Of a DNA stretch of 64,000 nucleotides, positions 49,863 to 60,404 are shown one piece after another. This DNA is from Shinisaurus crocodilurus. Its lineage: Eukaryota > Chordata > Lepidosauria > Squamata > Shinisauridae. The number at the start of each line of letters is the position of its first letter. The first letter of the stretch is position 1. Under the pieces are notes generated by a model, which saw only the letters and a program-made list of their open reading frames with translations, searched no databases and was not told the DNA's origin. Made by a program: the position numbers and the translations under genes. The DNA lies in NCBI GenBank assembly GCA_021292165.1, contig CM037879.1:284120272-284184271 (forward strand), given 5' to 3'.

Positions 49863-50798
49863 AAAGCGGAGAAGAAAAAAACGAGAAAAAGAAAGATCAA
49901 TCGCTAATCCCCCTAAAGTAACTCTTTGTGGGCAGCACGTCTGAGTTTAGAAATCAAAACCTAGAACAAAAAAGGGAGCCTGGTGCATAAATTATTTGCC
50001 TTTTGGACCACATTGTGCCGCTTTCGACACTTCCCTGTATCCCTTTCCCCCTTTCAGATGGGTGTCAAAATCCGCCACGGCCCTAGAGTGCGTCAGGCAG
50101 CCAGAGGTGCTCACTCCGAGAGCCCTGGGGAGATGTTTCTATCTCCCTGCCATCGTGCGTTTTACCTAGCAAAATTAATTCTGAGCACATCAGTGGTGGT
50201 GGTTACATTTCCCCCCCCTCTCTCCCCCCCCTCTCCTATTTGCTTTGTGTTTATTTCTGATTCAGTTATCACTAAAATACACATTTTAATTATATTGTAG
50301 GAGATTCAAACTTCCTTCGCTTTGAACATGTACATAAACAGTTTCGTTCAGCATACCTTCACCGGAGCCTGGAAAATCCTTGCAGAATACTGAGTGTATT
50401 TGTCACAGCCCAACCTACATCCAAATTGAGACAAAAGTACTTGGGATTTAAGCTCATTTAATGCCTTTGAAATTAAGGGCACCAAAACAGTCTTAAAGAC
50501 CCAGTGTGTTGACCTAAGTGAGTTGTGGGTTAAAACGTACATGTGGTGCCTTATGGTAGCTTCCTTCTTAAAAACTGCAAAGATACGACACCAGTTTAAA
50601 ACAGCAAGTTTCTAGTTCTCATATAACTGCAGAGAGATATTTCAGGCAAAGCAAGAAAACGGGTTCAAGAGAGGAAGTAATATGAGAACTGCCGGGGTGC
50701 TTCCAGATGGGGGTTCCTAGCGCTACCAGATGCCTCTGGAAGCTCACAAGCAACATATGAAGTCAACCACCCAGCCCTGTTTTGTTGGTTTCCGCCAG
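49071..50798. other. Repeat-poor stretch; (GA)n at 49819-49859
   Basis: A G-run and a GA tract adjoin at about 49802-49860. No gene or transposon is recognised in the rest, including 49880-50798. Confidence 0.5.
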
Positions 50799-50806
50799 GT
50801 TATTGT

Positions 50807-51498
50807 CAGGGATGTTGAAGAGTCCTTGGTCTCGAGTCACGAGTCGAGTCACGAGTCTTTGGACCCAAGTCTCGAGTCCAAGTCCAAGTCCTTGGTCCAA
50901 AATGGTGACTCACAAGTCACGAGTCACTCCCAAAGCTGACTCCACAAGTCCCTATTAAAATCAATGGGGGGTTTTCCCAACAAAATAAGGCTACTTCAGA
51001 TGTGTGGCTTAAATAAATTCTAGGCACAAGTGTGCCTTTTTATCTCAAAACTCTGCCACCGATTTTGACAAGAACAGACCAGGCAGACAAACCCAAAATA
51101 ACCAGGCAGGCAGAGGAGGCAGGGAACCCCAAAGCAGGCAGGCAGAGGTGTTTGTCTTGGACAATTCAAACTGTGGAACTGATTAAGAAGAGACCAGGCA
51201 GGCAGAGGAGGCAGGGAACCCCAAACAGGCAGGCAGAGGCAGCCAAACCCAAAATGTCTGAAAGGTTGCATTTTAGGAAAATGATTTTTAAAAATAAACT
51301 TGGATTGTTACTGCAACTAGGTCCAGACAGCACCTGCAGGTGGCATCAAGCAGGGATGTTGACAAGTCCTTGGTCTCGAGTCCCGAGTCGAGTCTCGAGT
51401 CCCACTAAAAATATTGGGACTCGGGTGCGACTCGAGTCAGAGGGGGGGACTCAGTCCGACTCACGAGTCGAGTCCTGGAGTCCGAGTCCCCATCCCTG
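50807..51498 (-). mobile_element. ACTCG-rich hAT element, family B (copy 2)
   Basis: A 692-bp copy in reverse orientation to 5044-5730, with its own perfect duplication GTTATTGT (50799-50806 and 51499-51506). It starts CAGGGATGTTGAAGAGTCC, ends CCATCCCTG, and contains the same arrays of CGAGTC/GACTCG at both ends. The internal CAGGGATGTTGACAAGTCC near 51351, the counterpart of the internal terminus in copy 1, is also present. Independent target sites show that the compound structure is the form that transposed. Confidence 0.93.
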
Positions 51499-51629
51499 GT
51501 TATTGTCATGCCTTTATGTAGTAGTGCATTATAGCAGAACGCTTCATGCTAACATTACATAGTTCAAGCTGTTTCACTGCAGTCTTGCTGCACTTTGATT
51601 GCCTTTTTAAAAATGGAGTTTTATTTCAG

Positions 51630-51698
51630 GCAGTAGCCAGTTGCTGCTTAATTATCTCAAGGACTCCGGAGTCAGTGAGGCCTGAACGACAAGCTGAG
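51630..51698 (+). other. Candidate 69-bp internal exon
   Basis: A segment bounded by a good 3' splice site (pyrimidine-rich GTTTTATTTCAG ending at 51629) and a near-consensus 5' splice site (GAG followed by GTAAGTG from 51699). The 69 bases are open in the frame that starts at the first base, giving AVASCCLIISRTPESVRPER then QAE. Length is a multiple of three. I recognise no protein family, and there is no other exon to join. It could be a chance pair of sites or an exon of a non-coding RNA. It lies outside the hAT element that ends at 51498. Confidence 0.25.
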
Positions 51699-51817
51699 GT
51701 AAGTGTCTGGTGTTTTGTATTGCAACAACATACGTTTTTGCCCTGGATTTCGTAGACAGTTTGTAACAAATATGCAGCTCCTAGTGCTCAAATGGATAAT
51801 AGGTATACTGTACGCCA

Positions 51818-51990
51818 AGTGGCCAACCTTTTGGGGCTGGTGGGTACATTTGGAACTTTGAGGGAGTGTCCTGGTGCCCTCACAAGATGGCTGCCACAGG
51901 GACTTGTCAATTCATAAAATGACTGCCATGTTGGGTATGGACAGTCACAAAAGCCTCCTTTCCCAGAAGGCAAACCGGTGAGGCTAAAAG
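51818..51990. mobile_element. MITE family G, uninterrupted copy
   Basis: GCCAACCTTTTGGGGCTGGT, GGGTACATTTGGAACTTTGA, CACAAGATGGCTGCCA, ATGTTGGGTATGGACAGTC and CCTCCTTTCCC recur at 58438-58855, where an L2 fragment splits them. Termini are not defined. Confidence 0.6.
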
Positions 51991-52879
51991 AAAAGTAAGT
52001 TGCCCAAGAACCTAAGAACAAGGAAGAGGTGGTGGAGGCAGGAATGTCAAAACACAAACCCCACTCAGTTGAACCCAGATAAAGGTGGCACTGGTGGGTG
52101 GGCAAGACATTGCTTTGCAGCATGCCATCTTCCCTGTTAATTTTTTTTCATTTAAAAAAATATTAAGAAATAAAATAAAAATCAGGAGGAGCAGGGATCC
52201 TGGCAGGCACCACCAAGAGTGGTCTCTGCAGGCACACTGGTGCTCATGGGCTCTACGATGGAGGCCCCAGCTCAACCCTTTTCCTTTTTAAAAAAATATT
52301 TTTATTTATTTTGAACAAACACTATAACAAAAAAACCCCACCAAATAACAAACAATATAAATCAGATGGACTTCCGATTTTCTCTACAGGAAAGATAAGT
52401 AACAATCTTTTCTCTTACTGTATAATTACAAAGGAGGTTTTCTTTTTTCTATTGTCCAAAAGAGGTTTCCACATATCAATAAACCCAAGTAATATCTTTA
52501 CTCTGGTTAGTGACATTAGTTAACTATCTCTAACAATTCCCACTAGATATCACGCTGCCAGACAAAATAGAATTCCATTACTTCTTTTCCACTGATCCAT
52601 TAATCCCAATAGAAATAAATTTATATTCCAAGTTCTAAGGCCTTCTTACTCATTTCCAGTTACCTCTGCTCCAATAATCACCCACCTTTTAAAGTAAGGT
52701 CAATTTAAATCCCTAGCCCTTGAAAGTCACAGATCACTCCAACATCATCCCCCAGCCCATCTCATTCTATCATAAACAATGTTAAACCTGTTATACAGTG
52801 TTGTTATATGAGCACAATATTAAGCATCCTTTTTTAAACATAAAATAATCACTCTGTCAAACAGATTAACACCCTATTT
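51991..52879. other. AT-rich, no gene recognised
   Basis: Runs of A/T with LINE-like low complexity occur around 52130-52170 and 52285-52360. No coding family is identified. Confidence 0.45.
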
Positions 52880-53107
52880 ATTTATTCTATTTATACCCCA
52901 CCTTTTTTCCTGCAAGGAACCCAAGGCGGCTTACATAATCCTCCTCCTCCTCTCCATTTTATCCTCACAACAACCCTGTGAGGACGGTTAGGCTGAGAGT
53001 CAGTGACTGGCCCAAAGTCACCCAGTGAGTTTCATGGCCGAGTGGGGACTAGAACCCGGATCTCCCGAGTCCCAGTCCAACACTCTCACCACTACGCCAC
53101 GCCGGCT
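52880..53107 (-). mobile_element. tRNA-SINE, full length, in the right inverted arm
   Basis: In reverse orientation: TTTATACCCCACCTTTTTTC, CAAGGCGGCTTACATAATCC, ACTCTCACCACTACGCCAC and GCCGGCTCATG. It is the inverted partner of 47665-47925. Confidence 0.92.
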
Positions 53108-53268
53108 CATGTATGATGATGACTCATTGACCCAGTAATATTAATGCTGAATCTGCCCTTAATGAGATGATAACCTGTAATCCACTTATTCCAAAACAGT
53201 TCAGTTCATATTGGTCCGGACAGAACTATTCTGGAATAAATAAGCTGCCGCTAAAGAGAGCTACCCAC
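53108..53268 (-). repeat. 161-bp segment of an inverted duplication (right arm)
   Basis: TGTATGATGATGACTCATTG to CTAAAGAGAGCTACCCAC is the reverse complement of 47504-47664, with only a handful of visible differences over the span. Confidence 0.85.
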
Positions 53269-53696
53269 AGCACTGCAGCCTTAATTAAATAAGTCATTCA
53301 TTGGGTGAAATATATTGCAAGTCCACCGGTTGTTCTCCATGGGGACATAGAGGAATGGAGACTATTAAGTACTCTGGATGGCTGTTGGCGTATCTCAATG
53401 GAATTATTGACTGCTTTGCGCTTTGTGCATAATCGTGAGAACAGAATGATTATCAAGTCCCCTGGGGACTGAGCCTAAATAGCTGTTGTTTGGCCTGATA
53501 ACTGATTATTCATATATGAAACTTTAGATAAGAGCAAGTATTTTTATGGAGATCCAGTGCTATTATTTTGGAAAATCATTACATCATCAGAATCTTCTCA
53601 AGGGAAGTTTTTCCTTCCTCACAGCTTAACTCTCATCACGATTACCAAAATTTGAATCTGGAATATCACCCTATACACACACAAACACATACACAC

Positions 53697-53731
<35 letters not shown>

Positions 53732-54357
53732 GCTAGCACATGGGACCCCAAGTCCTGTAGACAATCTCCTTGACAATCTCCTTTCAACCAGTCTCACTGC
53801 CGGCTGGAAGACCAAGTGGAAACAAACTGCACGAAGAGTGAGGGGGGGAAATGATTTGTAATGTTTCCACGGTTGTCATAATCTAATAATATTATCAGCA
53901 ATGAGGATAAGATGAGAGGAAGGGAAAGCCCTAATTCAATCAGCACATGTTTCTATCTTCTCTTTGGTTGCTTTTAATTTGTCGACTTCCTGGGCTTCAT
54001 CTCCAAGAATCTGACTTCATTGCAGAAATGAAAATAAAGACTTAAATCAAACAAGACTCAGAGACCCAACCGATTAACCATTAGAGAAACCAATGGTACC
54101 ATAAGGGGTTACACAGCATGCCACACGTCAATCATTCATCCTTCATCTTTGGGGTAACCATGGAGACCAGATCAGGGGAGTTTCCGTGCCAGTGGTATAA
54201 AGTGTGCTGGTACTTTACAAGGGCTTCCATGTCTTGTGCTCAGGTGTGACCAGGTGTGGGACCTGGGACAGGTCAGGGGTGTGGCCACTGAGGCAAGCAG
54301 AGAGGACCTCACTTTTTGCAGAAAGTCTGATCCAGCAAGGCAATTATCGGGAAGGAC
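53269..54357. other. Repeat-poor; (TA)n at 53699-53730
   Basis: A TA tract follows a short CA-rich stretch. There is no gene. Stretches 53290-53690 and 53860-54350 show no transposon that I recognise. Confidence 0.5.
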
Positions 54358-54425
54358 CATAGCTCAGAGGTAAAGCGTGTGCTTTGCGTGCAAAATGTCC
54401 CAGTTTCGATCACTGGCATCGCCAC
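54358..54425 (+). mobile_element. tRNA-derived SINE head (second family)
   Basis: CCATAGCTCAGAGGTAAAGC (A-box area), GTGCTTTGCGTGCAAAATGT and CAGTTTCGATCACTGGCATC (B-box area) form a tRNA-like unit. It is the same family as the split SINE at 8001-8660. It is not a tRNA gene: the acceptor ends do not pair and it continues into SINE-like sequence. Confidence 0.7.
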
Positions 54426-54448
54426 CAGCTAAAACAGGAGTGTTGAGC

Positions 54449-54800
54449 CTCTTTTAGCCAAAGGGCCTCTCAGCCGCTGCATTCCAGCGGTGGGTGAGGC
54501 TGAAGGCAAAAGGGGTGGAGCCAAAATACCAAAAACAGCAGCATATTTTAGCTCCATGAAACTCACTGGGTGACTTTGGGCCAGTCACTGACTCTCAGCC
54601 TAACCTACCTCACAGGGTTGTTGTGAGGATAAAATGGAGAGGAGGAGGAAGAGGATTATGTAAGCCGCCTTGGGTTCCTTGCTGGAAAAAAGGCGGGGTA
54701 TAAATATAATAAATAAATAATAAATAAATAAATTTCAAGCCTTTTAGAAGGCGGGGGGGGGGGACTGTACAAAGTCTGGAAAAACATCAAACCATCAGCC
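54449..54800. mobile_element. Family D MITE split by a tRNA-SINE
   Basis: AGCCTCTTTTAGCCAAAGGG, GCATTCCAGCGGTGGGTGAG and GGCAAAAGGGGTGGAGCC lie before the SINE. CAAGCCTTTTAGAAGGCGGG and CTGTACAAAGTCTGGAAAAA lie after it. The order equals that of 3585-3790. Confidence 0.65.
54553..54733 (+). mobile_element. tRNA-SINE, 5'-truncated
   Basis: It starts inside the body at CATGAAACTCACTGGGTGAC, then CTCACAGGGTTGTTGTGAGG and GGCGGGGTATAAATATAATA with an (AAAT)n tail. It lacks the tRNA-like head and is inserted in a family D MITE. Confidence 0.9.
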
Positions 54801-55200
54801 TCCCTTAGCTGAGCGATGTTTGTGGGAGGGGGGGACCACACAAGAGAGCACCCCGCAATCTCACATGCAGCAGTGTGTGAACTGATGCGCTGGGACTATA
54901 CTCAGGAGCCTGGTGCCATAGTGCACATGTGTTGGCTGCACAGTTTAAGCATGCATACCGTAGCGAAATGATGCCGCTACTACTAAAAGAGAGCTTCGGT
55001 GTCTCATAGACTGGATACATAATAAACAATAATTAAAAAAAAAAAATTAGCAACAAAACCACATTTCTACGCCCCCAAAATTCTGGCAACCATGACAGAA
55101 CTGGGCAGGTTTTGGTGCGTATTTTTTTTAACCCTACTGGACATTGGGTTAGTTAGTTTCTGATCAGTTGATTAAAAAGGATGGGTCTGTCAGTGGCTAT
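54801..55200. other. No recognisable feature
   Basis: Unassigned, with an A-run near 55035-55047. Confidence 0.4.
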
Positions 55201-55387
55201 GGACCATGACAGCCAAATGGAACCTCCATGTACAAAGGCAGTATACCTCTGAATACCAGATGCTGGGGACAAGCAACACCTTCCATGTCCTGCTTGTGAA
55301 CTTCCAAAGGCCTCTTTCTGGGCACTGTTGGAAACTGGATACTGGGCGAGCTGGTTGAGCCTCAGCCTGATTCAGCAAGGCAATTCC
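55201..55387 (+). mobile_element. CR1-type LINE 3' end (lineage B)
   Basis: ACCATGACAGCCAAATGGAA, ATACCTCTGAATACCAGATG, GGGCACTGTTGGAAACTGGA and GATTCAGCAAGGCAATTCC are the plus-strand version of the lineage B end. Confidence 0.65.
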
Positions 55388-57837
55388 TTTGTAAATTTGT
55401 TTCAGCTTTAATTTAAAGGCACAGAAACAGTAGGGAACAGCATTCTCCAGACCATACCACAACAAACAGAAGCAAGTAATCTGGTCAAGATGTTTTGTTC
55501 TGCCACACCTGTGAGTGTGGTGTTTGTTATTATGCAGGTGAATACCTGGAGGACGGAGGTGTCAAGCTGGTCACATCCATGCAAGCACCTTTTTGAGAAA
55601 GAGAGAGAGAGAGAGAGCAAACTTTCATCTCTTTCCCTAAGAGAGGATTGAGCAAAGAGATCATAGGCTTCAAGAACCCTCTTTCAACCAGACCAAAAAG
55701 AAAAAGAAAAACCCAACAACATAAAATGAAGAACTTTTGATGCTTGGCACAGTAACGAGCCCGTTCCGTGTGCCATGACCTCATTAATGTTCATTTTCCC
55801 TCTCTGTTTTTCAGCACGGAGAAAAGTGTTAATGAATCAGGCTTTTGGAAATAATGCACACCTGGGGTCCTTTAAATCACACCACTGACACCTTTTCAAC
55901 AAACACATGTTCCATGTTTCAAATTTACCACCTGGGGGATGCTATCCAGACCAATTGGATTATTATTAGTTTGGTTTTTTAATGCTCAAGGCAGATAGCA
56001 ATTAGAAATATAGAATATAGAAATATAGAACACTTAAATTTTTTTTTTTAAGCCTGCTTCAAACCCCCCCCCCAAACTCCACCCCCTTTTTCATCCCTCC
56101 CTGGCCACAAAACCTTTGCCAGAACTCTATGGCCTTGCAGTCTCTTTCAGATGATACATAAGCTTCAGCATGTTTGGAATTCTGAATGAAAATAATTTAA
56201 TAGGGAAGTGAGAAAAATTCATTCAGTTCACAGTTCAATGCGAATGTACCTAATTTTGCACTTTTTTGAACCACTATGTGAAGCGAAACTCAATTATCCT
56301 TTGAAAGTTGCACTTGTCTGAATTTTGCAATGGAGTACTCCAATCAAAAAATGCAAAGAAAAATGTGCATATTAGAGAAGATAGTGTTCAAATACGCATT
56401 ATATTAGAAAAGCTGCTTGCAAAAAGAATGTATATTATCATGCAAGAATGTATGTCTTAGGAGAATGCTTATGAATTCTCATGCAAACTTTTTAGAAAAA
56501 GTTATCCAAGTTCGGGGATGAACTGAACTGAAGGTATTCTCAAAGTTGGAGACGAACTGAACTTAACAATGGAAAAAAATTGGAAACGGAGAGAAACTGA
56601 AATGGACAGATTTGTCCATCCCTAGAAACCACCAGGGACTTCTCTCTCTGCGCCTCACAGATTGAACTCAGTACATGGAAGAAAAACATAACGAGCTATT
56701 CTTGGCTAGCCATGAAACATTGTACCTTTGAGCAGCTGGGGGGGGGGGGGAAGACACACATGGCTGTCCAGTTGTACAGCTCTCTTGGATTGAGAGCATA
56801 ATTCGTTCCGGAACCGTGCTTGTAATCCAAAACACTCTTATATCAAAGCGAGTCTCTGGTGGGCGTGAGCGGGGCCGATTTCAGCCCGCTACGCCCGCTC
56901 AAGGCAAGCGGTTACATCCCTACACTACTTGTCTTGCAAGACCTTGCTCGTTTATCAAGTAAAAAAAATATATTACATTTTTGCTTGTCTTGCAAAACAC
57001 TATCAGACCAAGTTACTTGCAATCCAAGGTATTACTGTAGTTGGGCTCTAACTCCAGCCATCCTGATAAATGGTTGATGATGACAGCAGTTAGAATCTAA
57101 CAACATTTGGAGGCAACCCGTTCCCTGCCTTAGAGGCATGAATTCATTTTCAATCTATTACTTCATATATATTTCCCCACTGGCTTTATTCCAAGGAGCT
57201 CAGGGTACTTTCCCCTCCCCCATTTTATCCTCACAACAGCCCTGTGAAGTAGGTTAAGCTGTGTCAAGGCTGGACCAATGAGTAAGTCAGAAACGAAGGA
57301 TACAGGGACATGCCAAAGCTCAGGAATACCTTGTTGTTTAAGCAAGGCTTAACTGCAACAGGAAGCCCTCTAATACTCCTTCCTGTCCAGGAAGATCCAA
57401 TGGCCAGCCTGGGTGGGCGGAGCCAGTCCAGGGTCTGATGGTACTTCACCGAGAAGCTACCACCTGTAATTCAGTGGCCCACCACACGAGGCAGCTATCC
57501 ACAGATCCCAACTGCTCCTGATACGCTGAAAGATGGCGACTGGTGGATCACGATCACCCATTGAGCCTTGTGCCTGGAGCAGGGATTTTAATCCAAGTCC
57601 GCTTGCTCTGAGGCTAATACACTACCCACTGTACAATGCTGCCTCTCTTTATAGTCCATGAAGATGTCTTTGGAAGACGAGTCAAGGCCTGCCGCATCCT
57701 GTCAGCAACCAGCTTGCCTGTAGAAATAATGCACAATAATCCAAAATTTCACTCACACAAAGTTCGTCTTTCCAGTCGAAGCAGGTAGCTGTGCAACATT
57801 TTGCCACTGTCCAGTAAAGGCAATCCATGCGTGGTAG
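55388..57837. other. Mostly unassigned DNA
   Basis: It contains a GA tract near 55600-55618, a strong pyrimidine tract with CAG at about 55792-55815 (a possible splice acceptor without a partner), and an AT-rich block at 56160-56625 ending in TTTGTCCATCCCTAG, which looks like the right end of an hAT-type element. A partial SINE body lies at about 57170-57260 (CCTCACAACAGCCCTGTGAA). No gene is supported. Confidence 0.45.
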
Positions 57838-57948
57838 TAGGCGATCACTCGTGACTGAGTAAGATTGTCTTCCAGGATAAAATTACAAAAAGAAAATTAT
57901 AAAAAGAGGAAATTATAAAAAAATTGTGTAGACTCTAGCGATGGGTCC
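57838..57948 (-). mobile_element. 3' tail of the zinc-finger LINE
   Basis: GTAGGCGATCACTCGTGACT, GATTGTCTTCCAGG and GTAGACTCTAGCGATGGGTC are nearly identical to 14709-14830. It is truncated just where coding sequence would begin. Confidence 0.82.
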
Positions 57949-58437
57949 TGTGCATAGGTGGCTCTCCTCAATGCAGTCCATGTTTGTTCACCCATGGTGC
58001 CTCTGCACTGTGTGTGTTCACCACCAAACAGAGGTCAACGCTGACATCTTTGATAGTGCCATTCATCTGGGGAGAGGTGTGTCATTGGCTCCAGGAGCCT
58101 CCTTATCCCCCCTCCCCGCCACTCATAACCAACTAATCAGCACAATCAATGCTGGCAACTAGGGAGAGGCAAGCTCTCCCTGACCAACCTCGGATTGACT
58201 CAGAAATGATCCACATTGTTTCTCCCAAATTGGATAGAATTCAGATCATCTCCCGAGCAATCTGAGACTCGGAAAATAACCCCCTTTTGCCGCACAAACA
58301 CTTTACTTACCTGGTAGTGGCAGCGGCACAAACAGCAGTGGCAGATGGAAAGGGGAGAAGAGGGAGTTCTGCCCCTTCACCCCTCCTGCTGACCCACAGA
58401 TTAAAACTGGGAGTTCCTCCCCCCCCCCTAGGCCTAG
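57949..58437. other. Unassigned; possible repeat with splice-like motif
   Basis: On the minus strand, CACTACCAGGTAAGTAAAGT near 58300-58320 looks like a 5' splice site after a GC-rich stretch. No exon can be defined around it. Confidence 0.35.
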
Positions 58438-58855
58438 GTTAGGGGTCTCCAACCTTTTTGGCTGGTGGGCACATTTGGAATTTTGAGGGAGTATTGTGGG
58501 TGCACTCACAAAATGGCTGCCATGGGGGGGCTTGTTCATTCATAAAACGGCAGCCCCCGTACTGTGGAACTCTCTCCCGAGTGACCTCCGCCATGCCCCC
58601 TCTCTGCTGAGCTTCTGCCGCTCACTAAAAACTTGGCTGTTCAGGTGGGAATATGGGGTGGGCTAAGATTTTAAAATTTTATACTGTTTTAAATGTATTT
58701 TATCCTGTTTTTATCTTATGTACATCGCCCAGGGTGGCCGGTGGCCGGTCAGATGGGCGATAAATAGATGATGATGACGACGACGACGACAACAACAACA
58801 ACAACAACAACAACAACATGTTGGGTATAGCTGGTCACAAAAAACTCCTTTCCCA
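58438..58855. mobile_element. MITE family G split by an L2 fragment
   Basis: The left part (CCAACCTTTTTGGCTGGTGG to TTCATAAAACGGC) and the right part (ATGTTGGGTATAGCTGG to CTCCTTTCCC) are continuous in the copy at 51818-51990. Confidence 0.65.
58552..58815 (+). mobile_element. L2 LINE 3' end inserted in a MITE
   Basis: TACTGTGGAACTCTCTCCCG (LWNSLP segment), CACTAAAAACTTGGCTGTTC (KTWLF segment), CATCGCCCAGGGTGGCCGG and CAGATGGGCGATAAATAGAT, followed by a compound (GAC)n(AAC)n tail at about 58769-58818. It is the same subfamily as 61211-62529. Confidence 0.85.
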
Positions 58856-58861
58856 TGAGTG

Positions 58862-59062
58862 CAACAGCATTCTCCTGCTCATATTCCCCAGTGACTGGTA
58901 GACAGAGGCATACTACCTCTGATATTGGAGGTAATATATAGCCCTCATGACTAGTAGCCATGGGTAGCCTTCTCCTCCATGAATTTGTCCAATCCCCTTT
59001 TAAATTCCTCCAAATTGGTGGCCATCACTACATCTTGTGGGAGTGAATCCCATAGATTATAG
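58862..59062 (-). mobile_element. CR1-type LINE fragment (lineage B)
   Basis: TCATATTCCCCAGTGACTGG, GATATTGGAGGTAATATATA, ATGAATTTGTCCAATCCCC and CATCACTACATCTTGTGGG are co-linear with 18060-18260. Confidence 0.72.
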
Positions 59063-59341
59063 CAAGTTAGAAGCCAGTGCCCTACAGAAAGTCAGTTAAG
59101 GAATTCAACTGTCAGCCATATGGCCTCAGCAGTGTCAACTCTACCCCAAAATAACTGGACTAAGATGGCACAGGTCAAAAATCCCACAACAAACATTGTA
59201 CTAATAAAGTAAACCTGAACCTGAGTGAGGACAGCTCACCTGCGCCATTTTGCTTTCTGTCCTCTGTTACTTCTAACTCTTGGTGAGTAACTCACCTGAC
59301 ATAATAGGTTTCCCACCCCCTTTCATATTTGCACCATTCTA

Positions 59342-59655
59342 GCGTGACCATGTGTCCTCTTTTACAGAGGGCTGTCCTCTGTTTGAACAGTTGCCAGCAG
59401 GCTGTCTTCTGTTTTAAGGTGTCCTCTGTCTGAAGGGCTGCCCAGTCCAATTCCAGTTTAATGATAAAGCATCATAAGAACTATTGCTCACCCATAGTTA
59501 GTACCTGAACAAGTAGTATATTAGTATTAGTATTAGTATTTCCAAATTTGCATCTATACATATACATTACAAATGTGCAAATGTCATGCAAATTTATGTC
59601 CTCTTGTTTTGATGATGCATTTCCTCTTTTTTTTTGGTGCTTCATAAGCGGCAGC
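59342..59655 (+). mobile_element. TA-flanked MITE, family E
   Basis: GCGTGACCATGTGTCCTCTT begins and TTCATAAGCGGCAGCCC ends the copy. Inner words TAGTACCTGAACAAG and AATTTGCATCTATACATATA match the family. The flanking TA is preserved only on the left. Confidence 0.68.
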
Positions 59656-60404
59656 CCTGATCGTAACTGAGGTAAATTACATTTAAGTTGCTGGTGAACT
59701 TTTGCATAACAGGCACACGCGCTGGAACAATTTGGTTGAATTCAGTAGGGCTACTTTAGACTGCATAGTCCATTTTATCCACATTTTCTTTAAGAAACTC
59801 TCTTTCTGAGACAGAGCGCACCTGTCGAGTTAAACAGGCCTTTAAAAAAAAAAAAAAGCGAGTTGCATTTCCAACTTAAGTCGACAAAATTTAAGTTTTT
59901 GCCTTAACTTGCCAAAATGTCTTCGATAACACACTCACACACCTATAAAAACAAAAAGGTTCAGTCACAAATTCCACTTACTGGGCCTAAAGTTGCATTA
60001 GAGCTGTACAGCTGTAAAAATATAAACTGCATCTATAATATATTTTATCGCAGGGAAAAAATTAATTCATTTGCAGTCTAAATGCAAAAAATACAGGTTA
60101 TTCTCTCAATAGGCACTATATGTATATGCATAACCCATAAATAATATTTTATATATAATAATAATCATTTATGTACAATGAATAAATCTATAGAATTCAT
60201 AACCTTGATATACAATATCTTGTGATGCTCATAGCATAAATGGCTTCTGGGCAGAGCAATCCTATCCTCACATTGTGCTGGGACCAAGAATACCCCAGTG
60301 GAATGGCCACCATATCCAATGTGTGCTCAGCCCAGAAGAGCAGGGGGAAACATACAACCAGAAAATACAAAAGCATTTTAAAAAAAAAAAAAAATGACAG
60401 ATGT
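59656..60404. other. AT-rich, nothing recognised
   Basis: A-runs lie near 59846 and 60378. There is no gene and no recognised repeat. Confidence 0.45.

Noticed and set aside
54358..54425. A possible tRNA gene
   Set aside because: A- and B-box-like words are present, but the acceptor stem does not close and the unit continues into SINE sequence. The other tRNA-like heads (for example at 12008, 28702, 38350, 47385 and 47665) are SINE heads too.
55792..55815. A strong pyrimidine tract and CAG that could be a 3' splice site
   Set aside because: No usable donor follows within a normal exon length, and the frames downstream contain stops.
58300..58440. A minus-strand 5' splice site (CCAG/GTAAGTA) after a GC-rich stretch
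   Set aside because: No acceptor, frame or conserved coding sequence can be linked to it. The context looks like a GC-rich repeat.
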